DNA of 18,883 nucleotides, taken from the NCBI GenBank assembly GCA_947451445.1, contig CANFZJ010000019.1:1-18883 (forward strand). Reading direction: 5' to 3'. How positions within the stretch are numbered: the stretch's first letter is position 1; every line of letters starts with the position of its first letter. Source of the stretch: Comamonadaceae bacterium (GTDB lineage Bacteria; Pseudomonadota; Gammaproteobacteria; Burkholderiales; Burkholderiaceae_C). A program made the translations under genes and the position numbers. This document shows positions 5,838 through 13,632 of the stretch, piece after piece. The notes beneath the pieces are model-generated. The model did no database searches and had not been told where the DNA came from. It saw only the letters and a program-made list of their open reading frames with translations.

Positions 5838-5912
5838 TTCGCCACCCCCCTTGCAGGGGGCGACACCTACGGCCCGGCAAAGCCGGTTCCGTGGCGTCTC
5901 TGGAAGAATGCA
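5838..5912. repeat. Two tandem GC-rich hairpins, likely dispersed repeat / terminator
   Basis: Hairpin one is CCCCC-TTGCA-GGGGG (5846-5860) with flanking pairing. Hairpin two is CCGGC-AAA-GCCGG (5874-5886). They lie 35-80 bases after the globin stop codon, between convergent genes, and could end transcription in either direction, although no clear U-tract follows. The surrounding text resembles an intergenic sequence I have seen repeated in Comamonadaceae genomes, a recollection that needs a database search. Confidence 0.5.
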
Positions 5913-5940
5913 GCTCTCGCCTTCTCGGTACTTTTTAATA

Positions 5941-5994
5941 AAAACCGCCGCCAGCGCTTATTGCACCTGCGGCGGCAGCTATTATTTTTGCAGT
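5941..5994 (+). repeat. Dispersed ~50-bp repeat, copy B (over stop codon of PEP-CTERM gene)
   Basis: This copy reads AAAACCGCCGCCAGCGC, then TTATTGCACCTGC, then GGCGGCAGCTATTATTTTTG. GCCGCC and GGCGGC give it an internal stem. The last 13 bases code for the final residues and stop codon of the convergent PEP-CTERM gene, so the repeat supplies that gene's TAA. Confidence 0.82.
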
Positions 5995-7403
5995 GACTTG
6001 GCAGCGCTGCGGCGGCGCGAATAGACCAGACCGGCCAAACCCAGCGCCACCAGGGCCAGGCTTTGTGGCTCGGGGATTTGCTGCTGCGCAAAGACCGTGC
6101 CCAGGTCGGCGTCGCTCAGGCCGATCACAAAAAACTGGTTACCACCGGCCACGCCGGGCACAAAGTCGTTGTCGTTGGCAACGTACAGGGTGTGCAGGTT
6201 GACGCCTTCGAACAGCACGTCGTCGCCAAAAGCCAGGCCTTCGATCTTGGACGGAATTTGGTCCGCGGTGATGCCGTTGGCGGTGAGCAGCCGGACCAGG
6301 TCCAGCACCAGCGTCTTGCGCACCGCAGCGGCTTTCAGGGTGACCTGGTCGGCGGCGGAGCCGGTCAGGCCGGAGACCTCGGTGGCACCGGCCAGGTCGA
6401 TTTTGAACAGCTGCTTGACCACGGCGGTGCTGCCATCGCCCAGGCCCTTGCCGTCGCGCTCGTCCACCAGAAACTCGTGGTTGTTCAGAGCCACGATCTC
6501 GCTCACGCCCGAGCCGGTGGTCAGCTGGTAGGCGTATTCGTGGGTAACGCCGGTGGCGATGTCGATGGTGACGATGCGCACCATCTTGTTTTTGTCTTGC
6601 TCCAGCGGGGCCTGCATGATGCCGATCAGCATGCTGCCGTCGGGCGTGATGGCCAGGCCTTCCATGCCCTTGTTGGTCACGCGGCCCGTGGTGTTGGCGG
6701 CGATTTCCACCGCGCCCTGGGCGCTGAGGGTGTTGATAGCCAGGTTGGTGGGCAGCGCAAACGACTTGATACGCTGGCCGGTCGCACGGTCAAACTGGTA
6801 AACGTAGGGGCCGTACTCGTCGGAGATGAAGACGCTTTTACCGTCTTTGGAGACGCGCACCGCCTCGGGGTCGAGCCGGGCGTTGTTCGGGTTGGTGGAC
6901 GGCTGGGTGGCGTCAAAGTTGTCCGACCGGCCGGTGAAATACTGCGTGGTGGCGGTGTTTTGCGCGGGTGCGCCGCTGCCCAAATTTGCCGCCGTGCCGC
7001 TGCCGTAGACCAGCGGGGTCGCGCTGGACAGCAAGGTGGTGCCGGTCAACGTGGGCGTCAAGGTAAATGGCAGGCTGCCCGAGGTGGACGCCGTCAAGGC
7101 CAGGTTCAGCGTCTGAAAGCGGGCGATGTACGAGGTGGTGTCGTCCACCGCGCTGTTGTACGGGGTGGCGTTGGGGCCTCGGTCCGGCGTGGCGATAAAG
7201 GTATTGCCACCCGCCCAGGCCAGGCCTGACCCCAAGCCGCCCAGGATGTTGGCGGCCAGGCCGTTTTCCAGCGTGCCGGTGAGGCCGGACGCGTCGGTGG
7301 TACCGCCGAGTGTGCCGATGGAGAGCAAAACAGGCGCGGCCTGGACGGTGCTGGTAGCCAAGGCGGCAGCCAGTGCGAGAGCGGAGAGCGAAAGGCGGTG
7401 CAT
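5982..7403 (-). CDS. Phytase-like esterase domain protein with PEP-CTERM sorting signal
   Basis: The 473-residue exported protein has a signal peptide (MHRLSLSALALAAALATSTVQA). The body matches the phytase-like esterase beta-propeller family (PF13449): DRGPNATPYN near residue 75, LDPEAVRVSKDGKSVFISDEYGPYVYQFD, NKGMEGLAITPDG, VSEIVALNNHEFLVDERDG, KIEGLAFGDD and HTLYVANDNDF. The C-terminus is a PEP-CTERM anchor: IPEP (443-446), a hydrophobic helix, then RRR and a short basic tail. Such proteins are sorted by exosortase and linked to exopolysaccharide or biofilm matrices. No exosortase lies in this window, so it must be elsewhere. No strong ribosome-binding site is visible before ATG 7403. It is convergent with the globin gene. 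Enzymatic activity is not certain. Confidence 0.88.
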   Translation of the reverse strand: MHRLSLSALALAAALATSTVQAAPVLLSIGTLGGTTDASGLTGTLENGLAANILGGLGSGLAWAGGNTFIATPDRGPNATPYNSAVDDTTSYIARFQTLNLALTASTSGSLPFTLTPTLTGTTLLSSATPLVYGSGTAANLGSGAPAQNTATTQYFTGRSDNFDATQPSTNPNNARLDPEAVRVSKDGKSVFISDEYGPYVYQFDRATGQRIKSFALPTNLAINTLSAQGAVEIAANTTGRVTNKGMEGLAITPDGSMLIGIMQAPLEQDKNKMVRIVTIDIATGVTHEYAYQLTTGSGVSEIVALNNHEFLVDERDGKGLGDGSTAVVKQLFKIDLAGATEVSGLTGSAADQVTLKAAAVRKTLVLDLVRLLTANGITADQIPSKIEGLAFGDDVLFEGVNLHTLYVANDNDFVPGVAGGNQFFVIGLSDADLGTVFAQQQIPEPQSLALVALGLAGLVYSRRRSAAKSLQK

Positions 7404-7483
7404 ATAAACGGGGCGTGAAGTTGTGTAAACGCGCCAGCTTACAAAGCCTGTATGTCACTGCCATGACGCCGCACTACTTATAC

Positions 7484-7539
7484 ACAAAATCAGCCTCTAG
7501 CGCATATTCCACCTGCGCAGACAGCTATTATTTACATAG
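7484..7539 (+). repeat. Dispersed ~50-bp repeat, copy C (between PEP-CTERM and HupE-like genes)
   Basis: This copy reads AAAATCAGCCTCTAGCGC, then ATATTCCACCTGC, then GCAGACAGCTATTATTTAC. It lies upstream of the PEP-CTERM gene and ends about four bases before the last codon of the HupE-like gene, so it sits at the 3' end of the four-gene operon. It is the copy that most resembles what I remember as the family form in Comamonadaceae. Confidence 0.82.
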
Positions 7540-7542
7540 CAC

Positions 7543-8631
7543 TCAAACCACCCGCTGCCAAAACCAGAACCCCGCCAGCAGCACCAGCAGGCCCGACCCG
7601 CCACGCACCACCAGCCGCCCATACCAGGGCTGGCGCACCACCAACTGGGACAGCAGCACCCAGGCGGTGACGGCGGTGAGCTGGCCTGCCTCTACCCCTA
7701 GGTTGAAGCCCGCCAGTGCCCAGGGCAGCAGCCCGGCGGGGGCGGCGGCCTCGATCAGCAGCCCGGCAAAACCGTAGCCGTGGACCAGGCCGAACACCAG
7801 TGCCAAGCGCTCGGGGCGCAGTGCGGGCACGGGGTAGATATTGAGCAACGCTGTGGCGGCGATGGACGCGGCGATGGCGGGCTCGACCCACACGGGCGAG
7901 GCCTCGCTCCAGCCAAAGGTGGCCAGCATCAGCGTGATGGAGTGGCCCACGGTGAAAGCGGTGATGGTGCGCAACAACGACCACCAGGGGCTGCCCCCCT
8001 CTGCCCTGCCCAACCGGAGCTGCAGCGGCAATACCAGCGCCAGCAAAAACGCCATGTGGTCGTAGCCCTCCAGCAGGTGGTGCATGCCCAGCGCCAGGTA
8101 GTCCAGCACGGTGGCGGCAATGCCTAGCGGGGCGGCGCTCGCCTGGCGCAGCACCAGCGGCGTGGTTTGCAGCGGCGACGCGGTGGCCAGCAGGTCGTGG
8201 CCGTCGATCTGGCCGGTGACGATCAGGCGGTGGTTGGCGTCCTGGTCTTTGAACAGGCTGTAGCGCCAGCCCAGCGCGGCATCCACCGGGCAATTTACCG
8301 TGCTGCGGGCGCGCAGATAGGCTCCGTCGCTGCGCCGCTCCAGGCCGTCAAACTGCCACTGCAGGGCGCAGGCGGCGGTGTCCAGCCCGGCGTGGGCTTG
8401 CAGCTGGGCCAGCACGGCGGGGGTGGCGGCCTGCACCTCGGCCCAGGTGACCAGGCCGTCGGCGTTGGCGTCCAGCGGCAGCAGCAGGTCCAGGTCTTTC
8501 AGGGCGACGGAGAACTGCACGGCCAGCGTGGTGCCAGTCTGGCGCACGTCCAGGTAGGCGTCGCTGCCCTTGTGGGCCCAGGCGGTGTGCAGGGCCAGGG
8601 TGCAGAGCAAGGCGGTAAAGAGGCGCTTCAT
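7543..8631 (-). CDS. HupE/UreJ-like membrane protein with periplasmic EF-hand-like loop
   Basis: The 362-residue protein has a signal peptide (MKRLFTALLCTLALHTAWA), a periplasmic domain to about residue 165, and about six to seven membrane helices. The membrane part holds the HupE/UreJ_2 motifs MHHLLEGYDHMAFLLAL (183-199), AFTVGHSITLMLA (225-237) and VFGLVHGYGFAGLL (279-292), whose histidines and aspartate may bind metal. HupE and UreJ relatives are implicated in nickel uptake, but this subgroup lacks a proven substrate. In the periplasmic domain DANADGLVTWAE (54-65) fits the EF-hand loop D-x-N-x-D-G-x-V-x-x-x-E. The start at 8631 overlaps the stop of the TPR gene by ATGA, indicating coupling. 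It is the last gene of the operon beginning with the DUF4331 gene. Confidence 0.87.
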   Translation of the reverse strand: MKRLFTALLCTLALHTAWAHKGSDAYLDVRQTGTTLAVQFSVALKDLDLLLPLDANADGLVTWAEVQAATPAVLAQLQAHAGLDTAACALQWQFDGLERRSDGAYLRARSTVNCPVDAALGWRYSLFKDQDANHRLIVTGQIDGHDLLATASPLQTTPLVLRQASAAPLGIAATVLDYLALGMHHLLEGYDHMAFLLALVLPLQLRLGRAEGGSPWWSLLRTITAFTVGHSITLMLATFGWSEASPVWVEPAIAASIAATALLNIYPVPALRPERLALVFGLVHGYGFAGLLIEAAAPAGLLPWALAGFNLGVEAGQLTAVTAWVLLSQLVVRQPWYGRLVVRGGSGLLVLLAGFWFWQRVV

Positions 8632-9758
8632 GGCTGGGCTCCGGTGCTGCGGGTGTCTTGCAGGCCCAGGCCGCGCAGGTCGGCCAGCAGCTGGGCTTCG
8701 GCACTGCGGTCTTGGGCCTGGCGGGCGCTTTGCAGGGCCACCCACCAGTCGATGGGTTCACGCTGCAGCTGCAGGTTGCGCCGGGCCAGGGCCAGCGCGG
8801 CGGGGGCGTCGTCATCCAGCCACAGGGCGACCAGGGCGTGTTCACGGCCATGCAGGCTGAGGTCGTCGCCCCGGCGCTGCAGCTCGGCGTTCCACTCGCG
8901 CAGGGTTTGGCGCAGCGCCGTCCATGCAGGGTTGTTCAGGCGGCGCAAGGCGGTGGCTTGGCGCAGCAGCACGGCGTCGGTCTGCGGCAGGGGTTGCAGC
9001 AGGGCCAGGGCCTGGGCGGGCTGGCCGGTGCGCAACAGCAGGTCGCTGTAGGCGATGCTGGTGTACAGGTCGGGGCCGTGGTGCAGGCTGCGCTGGTAGG
9101 CGGCCTGCGCGGCGGCGTCATGGCCTGCGCGCTCTTCGGCCTCGGCTTGCAGGGACAGCAGCCAGCTGCGCTGCGCCGGGTCGTCGGTGCGGGCCAGCAG
9201 CGCGGCAAAGCCTTTGCGGGCAGTGTCGGCCTGGCCTTGCAGCGACCAGGTTTCCAGCTGGCAGGCCTGGGCATACAAGGCTTGGCTGGCCACCCGTTCA
9301 CAGGCCCGCAGCGACTCGGCGTAGTGACCGGACAAGCGCTCCAGCGCGGCCAGGTTCAGCCAGCCTTGGGCACTGGCGGGGTTGTGGGGGTCGCGCTGCA
9401 AGGCGGCTTGCAACACGCTGCGCGCGTCAGCAAACGCATGGCGGCCCTGCTGCACCGTGGCTTGCAGAATGGCCAGCGGCACCGGGGCGTCGGCCTTATC
9501 CCACCAGGGGGCCAGCACGGCCTGGGCGCGGCCCCAGTAGCGGGTGTCGCCGGTCTGGCGGGCGGTGGCAATGTCGGCGCGGGCCTGGGTGGCCGCAGCG
9601 GCGGGGTCGGCCATGCGCGCGACCAGGGGCCGCACGCGGGTAATGGTGGGCAGGCGCTCCACCACCTCGTCGGCCCGGCTGGGCTGCAGGAGGGTGGTGG
9701 CCTGGCTGGCGAAGGGGCTGGCCAGCAGGCAGACGAGCCAAAAGGTGGTGGTGCGCAT
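8628..9758 (-). CDS. Exported tetratricopeptide-repeat protein
   Basis: The 376-residue protein has a signal peptide (MRTTTFWLVCLLASPFASQA) followed by helical repeats rich in Ala, Leu and Gln. TPR-like units include WGRAQAVLAPWW, HAFADARSVLQAALQRDPHNPASAQGWLNLAALERLSGHYAES, HDAAAQAAYQRSLHHGPDLYTSIAYSDLLLRTGQPAQALALLQPLP and the C-terminal APAALALARRNLQLQ. TPR domains are protein-interaction scaffolds, so a role in assembling the products of this envelope operon is inferred. AAAGG lies eight bases upstream of ATG 9758. It is followed by an ATGA overlap with the HupE-like gene and preceded by a hairpin-containing 53-base gap. Confidence 0.85.
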   Translation of the reverse strand: MRTTTFWLVCLLASPFASQATTLLQPSRADEVVERLPTITRVRPLVARMADPAAAATQARADIATARQTGDTRYWGRAQAVLAPWWDKADAPVPLAILQATVQQGRHAFADARSVLQAALQRDPHNPASAQGWLNLAALERLSGHYAESLRACERVASQALYAQACQLETWSLQGQADTARKGFAALLARTDDPAQRSWLLSLQAEAEERAGHDAAAQAAYQRSLHHGPDLYTSIAYSDLLLRTGQPAQALALLQPLPQTDAVLLRQATALRRLNNPAWTALRQTLREWNAELQRRGDDLSLHGREHALVALWLDDDAPAALALARRNLQLQREPIDWWVALQSARQAQDRSAEAQLLADLRGLGLQDTRSTGAQP

Positions 9759-9776
9759 GGTGTGTGCCTTTATGAA

Positions 9777-9800
9777 CCCTCACCCGCGTGCGGATGAGGG
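9777..9800 (-). promoter_or_regulatory. Intercistronic hairpin inside the DUF4331 operon
   Basis: CCCTCACCCGC and GCGGATGAGGG pair over 11 positions with one mismatch around a two-base loop, located between the lipoprotein and TPR genes. No U-run follows in the direction of transcription, so it is less likely a terminator than an mRNA-processing or stability element that sets the ratio of upstream to downstream products. Confidence 0.5.
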
Positions 9801-9811
9801 CAAGTGCCGGC

Positions 9812-10084
9812 TCAGATGTCGGCGGCGTCGTCGCTTTCGCTCACTGCCAGCGTCGTATCGTCGCCCAGCAGCAGCGGGTCGCTGGTGTCATTGGTGTTGC
9901 TGGCGATTTGCTGCTGGCCAAAACTGAGCACCTGGCCCACCTCGGTTTGCACGCCGACCGGCACCTCGGTGCCCGGCACGTACGCGATCGGCACAGAGCC
10001 GTCGCCGCCCCCACCGCAAGCAGCCAAAATGGCCACAGTGCAGGTAGATACAGCGGTGATAGCTATATATTTCATAGTACGCAT
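9812..10084 (-). CDS. Small lipoprotein of the DUF4331 operon
   Basis: The 90-residue protein has signal peptide MRTMKYIAITAVSTCTVAILAAC with lipobox LAAC, so the cysteine at residue 23 should be acylated; a Gly-rich linker (CGGGGDGS) follows. The short mature part contains SFGQQQIASNTNDTSDPLLLGDDTTLAVSESDDAADI, acidic and probably flexible. I recognise no family. The start could be 10084 (GGAGG four bases upstream) or 10075 (ATG, thirteen bases away); the first is preferred but the spacing is tight. It lies 15 bases after the DUF4331 gene stop on the same strand, so is co-transcribed. Its size and position suggest an accessory subunit of whatever the DUF4331, TPR and HupE-like proteins build. 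Confidence 0.75.
   Translation of the reverse strand: MRTMKYIAITAVSTCTVAILAACGGGGDGSVPIAYVPGTEVPVGVQTEVGQVLSFGQQQIASNTNDTSDPLLLGDDTTLAVSESDDAADI
10048..10082 (+). repeat. Possible degenerate copy F of the dispersed repeat
   Basis: GATAGCTATATATTTCATAG closely matches the 3' half of copy C (GACAGCTATTATTTACATAG) with two small gaps. It underlies the first codons of the small lipoprotein gene. Only the 3' half of the repeat is convincing, so it may be chance similarity. Confidence 0.35.
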
Positions 10085-10099
10085 GGTGCCTCCGTGGGG

Positions 10100-11731
10100 T
10101 TAGTACGTTGCCGAGCCGGAATTCGGCGTGTTCAGGTACGGGAAGCGCGCCAGGAACGGCACGGTGGCCTGGTCCACGCCGTCATGCAGGTTGGCCGATG
10201 CGCCACCCAGGGGCACGCTGGACGGCTTGCAAGCCGAGGTAAGGCTGGGCACGCCAGGCACACCGTTCAGCCCCAGGGCGTTGTTGTCGCCGTTGATGAC
10301 GCACAGCCCGCCTGCCATGGCGACCAGGGCGATGTCCACCACGTCGTCCTTGGGGCGGCGGCCATTGGGGAAGCCGGCCAGGTCCCGGGCCTGGGACAGG
10401 TTGGCCACGCCTCCTACGCGCAGCACTTCACCGGCTACACCCAGGCGGTTTTGCTCGGCGGCAGGCACGGGGGCGATGGCGGTGTTCAGGCGCAGCACTT
10501 CGGACGGGGTGGCGCTGGCGGGCTTGTTGACGCCGGGGATGCCGGTCAGGAACACGGTGGCCAGGTCGGTGCGCGGCAGGTTGGTGGGGGCCACGTTGGC
10601 GCCCAGCACCAGGCCCAGCAGCGCGGGCAAGGTGGGGTTGGTGACGTAGGTCAGGAACTGGGTGTCGTTCTTGGGCGCGGAGGCGTTGAACTTGTCTTTG
10701 TCGGGCAGGCCGATGACCAGCTCGTTGACCAGCGGGTTGCCCAGGCGCGACACCTGCACCCAGGCACCGCCGTTTTTGGCGCTGGTCTGGTGGCCGCTGG
10801 GGGGCTGCGGGTTCAGCAGCCGCACCTGGCGCAGGCTGGCGGTGGTCCAGCCGCCCAGCACGGTCTCGGTGCCCGCGGTCAGGCAGTCTTTGTGCACTTC
10901 CAGCGCGATGGTGGTGATGTTGGTCTTCTGAACCACGTGCTGGCCACCGTTGCCTGCGGCGTCTTTGTTGGCCGGGTCGAGCAAAAAGGACGCGGGCGCG
11001 TTCACCAGGTCAAACACCGTGCCCAGGTTGACCGCAAAGCCGTCCTGGCGCTGGCCGACGAACACCTTGCCCGTGTCCTTGCCTGCGGGGCAGCCGGGGA
11101 CTTTGATGCTGTGGATGTGCTTTTGGGCGTAAACCTCGTAGGCGGCGGGGTTGCCCAGGGTTTTGCTGCCGATGTAGTCCACCGGCTTTTCAAACGTGGC
11201 GCTGCCGTCGGTCTTGGTGACGGCGGCCATGCTGCCTTTGCGGCGGTCGCCACGCACCAGGTTGACGGTGTAGCTCTCGTTCAGGTTCAGGTTGGCGTCA
11301 TTCACATTGGCCACCGCACCGGCCTGGACCAGCGGAATCGCCACCTTGGCAGTGCCGATGTCCAGCGCCACCTTGTTCAGCTTGTTGTTGAACCGGAACT
11401 GGAAGGTGAGGTGCTCTTTGGCGTCGCCCACGTTGTCCAGGTGGATCTCATACAGCGCGTTCGGGTCCATCGAGAAGTAGTTGGGGCCACCGTAGGGCGA
11501 CTGCAGCGGCTGGTAGTTGGCGATCAGGGTCACGTAGTCCGACCGGCCCCCCGTGCCGTTGCTGGCCACCCCCTCGTAGCTGCGGAACATGTAGAAGTCG
11601 GTGCCGTCCACCTTGGGCGCGGTGGTGATGAACGGGGCCTCGCGGTGGCTGGAGGCAAAGGCTGCGCTGCCAATGCTTCCTATGGCCAGCAGCAGGCAGG
11701 CGGCGGTGACGGGGTGGCGTTTGAATTGCAT
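10100..11731 (-). CDS. DUF4331 domain-containing exported protein
   Basis: The 543-residue protein has a signal peptide (MQFKRHPVTAACLLLAIGSIGSAAFA) and starts its mature part with SSHREAPFITTAPKVDGTDFYMF, the hallmark of the DUF4331 family. Further family-like segments are ALYEIHLDNVGDAKEHLTFQFRF and VGQRQDGFAVNLGTVFDLV. No reaction is established for the family; proteins are exported. ATG 11731 is chosen over an upstream frame-open ATG (11773) because GAGGAG lies about seven bases before it. It heads a minus-strand operon with a lipoprotein, a TPR protein and a HupE-like membrane protein, an arrangement I believe recurs for DUF4331 genes. It is divergent from aer across a region with an FNR-like palindrome. 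Confidence 0.88.
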   Translation of the reverse strand: MQFKRHPVTAACLLLAIGSIGSAAFASSHREAPFITTAPKVDGTDFYMFRSYEGVASNGTGGRSDYVTLIANYQPLQSPYGGPNYFSMDPNALYEIHLDNVGDAKEHLTFQFRFNNKLNKVALDIGTAKVAIPLVQAGAVANVNDANLNLNESYTVNLVRGDRRKGSMAAVTKTDGSATFEKPVDYIGSKTLGNPAAYEVYAQKHIHSIKVPGCPAGKDTGKVFVGQRQDGFAVNLGTVFDLVNAPASFLLDPANKDAAGNGGQHVVQKTNITTIALEVHKDCLTAGTETVLGGWTTASLRQVRLLNPQPPSGHQTSAKNGGAWVQVSRLGNPLVNELVIGLPDKDKFNASAPKNDTQFLTYVTNPTLPALLGLVLGANVAPTNLPRTDLATVFLTGIPGVNKPASATPSEVLRLNTAIAPVPAAEQNRLGVAGEVLRVGGVANLSQARDLAGFPNGRRPKDDVVDIALVAMAGGLCVINGDNNALGLNGVPGVPSLTSACKPSSVPLGGASANLHDGVDQATVPFLARFPYLNTPNSGSATY

Positions 11732-11962
11732 GGTGGGCTCCTCAGAGGGGTATCCGTTGATGCCAGGTGGCACAAGGAGATACGCGGGAGAGCACGCCTT
11801 GGATTCATCTTTCTACATATTTATTTACCTACCAACACCCATACAGTGCCCGGCGTCGCGTACTGAGGCGCAGCTGGGGCTGCTGACAGGCTCACCAGAG
11901 GCTCACAACAAGGCACATACCGCCTACCGATGGCGTAAAAAAACAAAGAGGCTCCACTTTTA

Positions 11963-11976
11963 TTGACCCCGGTCAA
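11963..11976. promoter_or_regulatory. FNR/FixK-type operator candidate
   Basis: TTGACCCCGGTCAA is an interrupted palindrome of the form TTGAC-N4-GTCAA, one base per half-site from the FNR box TTGAT-N4-ATCAA and within the FixK-type TTGAY-N4-RTCAA pattern. It lies 100-113 bases before the aer ATG and about 230 bases before the DUF4331 gene. The neighbouring genes sense oxygen or redox state, which fits regulation by an FNR-family protein. The direction of action is not resolved. Confidence 0.5.
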
Positions 11977-12028
11977 ACAATGCGCAAATGGGCTGCGCAC
12001 ACAGCCACTGAAGGCTTGTTCCCATCGT

Positions 12029-12055
12029 TAAATTTGGTTTCAATCAGATGCATAA
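12029..12055 (+). promoter_or_regulatory. Candidate sigma-28 (FliA) promoter for aer
   Basis: TAAATTTG, then 11 bases, then ATGCATAA, compares with TAAAGTTT-N11-GCCGATAA: the TAAA and ATAA cores and the spacing match, the rest does not. It ends 20 bases before the aer ATG. Chemoreceptor genes are commonly FliA-dependent. Confidence 0.35.
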
Positions 12056-12075
12056 CTTACGCACAAGGTATAGAT

Positions 12076-13629
12076 ATGCGAACCAACTTGCCCGTGACCC
12101 AGCAGGAATACGACTATCCGTCGGCCGACATGCTGGTGTCCACCACCAATGCCCAGGGCATCATCACCCACTGCAATTCCGCGTTTGCCCAGGTCAGCGG
12201 CTACAGCTACGACGAGCTGATCGGCCAGCCGCACAACATGATCCGCCACCCGGACATGCCGCCCGAGGCCTTTAAAGACATGTGGAGCACCATCGGCCAT
12301 GGCCGCCCGTGGATGGGCATCGTGAAAAACCGGCGCAAGGACGGCAGCCACTACTGGGTGCAGGCCAACGTGGCCCCCATCATGCAAAACGGCAAGCCGC
12401 AGGGCTATATGTCGGTGCGCACCAAGCCCACCCGGCAACAGGTGCAGGACGCACAGCAGCTGTACGCCCGCATGGACCAGCAACGCCATAGCCCCCGCTT
12501 CACCCTGCACGGTGGCGCGGTGCGGGCGCTGGGTTGGCGCGGCCTGTGGGCCCGGCTGGAGCGCATCGGATTTACCCAGCGCTACATGCTGGTGCTAGGC
12601 GGCATGGTGGGCCTGGGCCTGCTACCGCAGTGGCTGGGCGTGCAGGGTACGCAGGGCTGGCTGCTGCAAGCCGGGCTGCAGCTGGTGGCTGCCGCCGCCA
12701 TGGTGCTGTGGTTCAAGACCCATGTGGCCGATGTGATCGACGAAGCCGAGCGGTTTGCCAGCGATTTGTCGGGCTGCAACCTGGATACCAGCATCCGCCT
12801 GGACCGCCCGGGCCCGCTGGGCTCGCTGGTGCGCAACCTGTGGCAGGTCAAAATCAATCTGCGCGCCGTGGTGGGCGATGTACACACAGAGATCAACGGC
12901 TTCAGCCGCACCGCCGCCGAAATCGCCTCCGGCAGCATGGACCTGTCGGCCCGCACCGAGTCACAGGCCAGCAGCCTGCAGCAAACCGCCGCCAGCATGG
13001 AGCAGCTGTCCGGCACGGTGCAGCACACCGCCAATGCAGCGCTACAGGTGGCACAGCAAAGCGAGCAAAGCACCTTGGTGGCCACCCGGGGTGGGCAGGC
13101 GGTACACCAGGTCAGCCTGGCGATGCAGCAAATCGATGCCTCGTCCAAAAAAGTGCAGGAAATCGTCAGCGTGATTGAAGGTATCGCCTTCCAGACCAAC
13201 ATCCTGGCGCTGAACGCCGCCGTGGAAGCAGCCCGCGCAGGCGAGCAGGGCCGGGGCTTTGCCGTGGTGGCCTCCGAGGTCCGCACGCTGGCCCAGCGCA
13301 GCGCGGTGGCGGCGCGCGAAATCCGCACGCTGATCGCCCAGTCGGTCGCCCAAATCGCCACCGGCACCGACCAGATGACAGACGCTGGCCGCACCATCGA
13401 CGAGGTGGTGGCATCGGTCAAGCATGTGGGCATCCTCATCAAGCAGATCACCCAGGCTACCCAAGAGCAGTCGCTGGGCATTGCCCAGGTCAACCAGGCC
13501 GTCACCCAGTTGGATGCAGTCACCCAGCAAAATGCCGCGCTGGTCGAACAATCCGCCGCCTCGGCCGAGGGCCTGAGCAGCAGCAGCGTAGCGTTGGCCC
13601 GTTCGGTGCACGTCTTTCAGCTGCCCTGA
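12076..13629 (+). CDS. aer: Aerotaxis receptor Aer (PAS - methyl-accepting chemotaxis protein)
   Basis: The 517-residue protein closely follows E. coli Aer. An N-terminal PAS domain of about 120 residues carries the Aer-specific strings VSGYSYDELIGQPHNMIRHP and WMGIVKNRRKDGSHYWV, which form the FAD-binding pocket. Next come a membrane anchor of two hydrophobic segments (YMLVLGGMVGLGLLPQWLGV; LLQAGLQLVAAAAMVLWF), a HAMP-like stretch, and a signalling coiled coil whose hairpin tip IAFQTNILALNAAVEAARAG is the CheA/CheW contact. It senses redox or oxygen state via FAD and steers swimming through the chemotaxis phosphorelay. There is no periplasmic ligand domain and no C-terminal receptor-tether pentapeptide. 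ATG 12076 has AAGG seven bases upstream. The c-di-GMP gene follows three bases after the stop. Confidence 0.93.
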   Translation: MRTNLPVTQQEYDYPSADMLVSTTNAQGIITHCNSAFAQVSGYSYDELIGQPHNMIRHPDMPPEAFKDMWSTIGHGRPWMGIVKNRRKDGSHYWVQANVAPIMQNGKPQGYMSVRTKPTRQQVQDAQQLYARMDQQRHSPRFTLHGGAVRALGWRGLWARLERIGFTQRYMLVLGGMVGLGLLPQWLGVQGTQGWLLQAGLQLVAAAAMVLWFKTHVADVIDEAERFASDLSGCNLDTSIRLDRPGPLGSLVRNLWQVKINLRAVVGDVHTEINGFSRTAAEIASGSMDLSARTESQASSLQQTAASMEQLSGTVQHTANAALQVAQQSEQSTLVATRGGQAVHQVSLAMQQIDASSKKVQEIVSVIEGIAFQTNILALNAAVEAARAGEQGRGFAVVASEVRTLAQRSAVAAREIRTLIAQSVAQIATGTDQMTDAGRTIDEVVASVKHVGILIKQITQATQEQSLGIAQVNQAVTQLDAVTQQNAALVEQSAASAEGLSSSSVALARSVHVFQLP

Positions 13630-13632
13630 GCC

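Larger units (their letters stand above)
11732..12075. other. Divergent intergenic region, DUF4331 operon / aer
   Basis: These 344 bases hold the control region of two divergent units. Seen in it are a 14-base palindrome at 11963-11976, a flagellar sigma-28-like promoter candidate at 12029-12055, a repeated GGCTCAC motif around 11889-11904, and an A/T-rich tract near 11936-11945. No small gene is supported; the upstream in-frame extensions of both flanking genes are rejected on ribosome-binding-site grounds. Confidence 0.6.

Noticed and set aside
6063..7229. Long + strand frame opposite the PEP-CTERM gene
   Set aside because: It is a reverse-frame shadow: it shows no motif, while the minus strand carries a complete phytase-like domain, signal peptide and sorting tail.
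9788..11866. Very long open frame on the + strand (about 690 codons)
   Set aside because: It is antisense to the DUF4331 and lipoprotein genes, rich in Gly/His/Gln typical of the reverse frame of GC-rich genes, and has no recognisable domain; the minus-strand frames have signal peptides, ribosome-binding sites and family motifs.
11980..12075. Upstream ATG for aer at 11980
   Set aside because: The added 32 residues have no counterpart in Aer proteins; ATG 12076 has AAGG at good spacing and gives the normal N-terminus.
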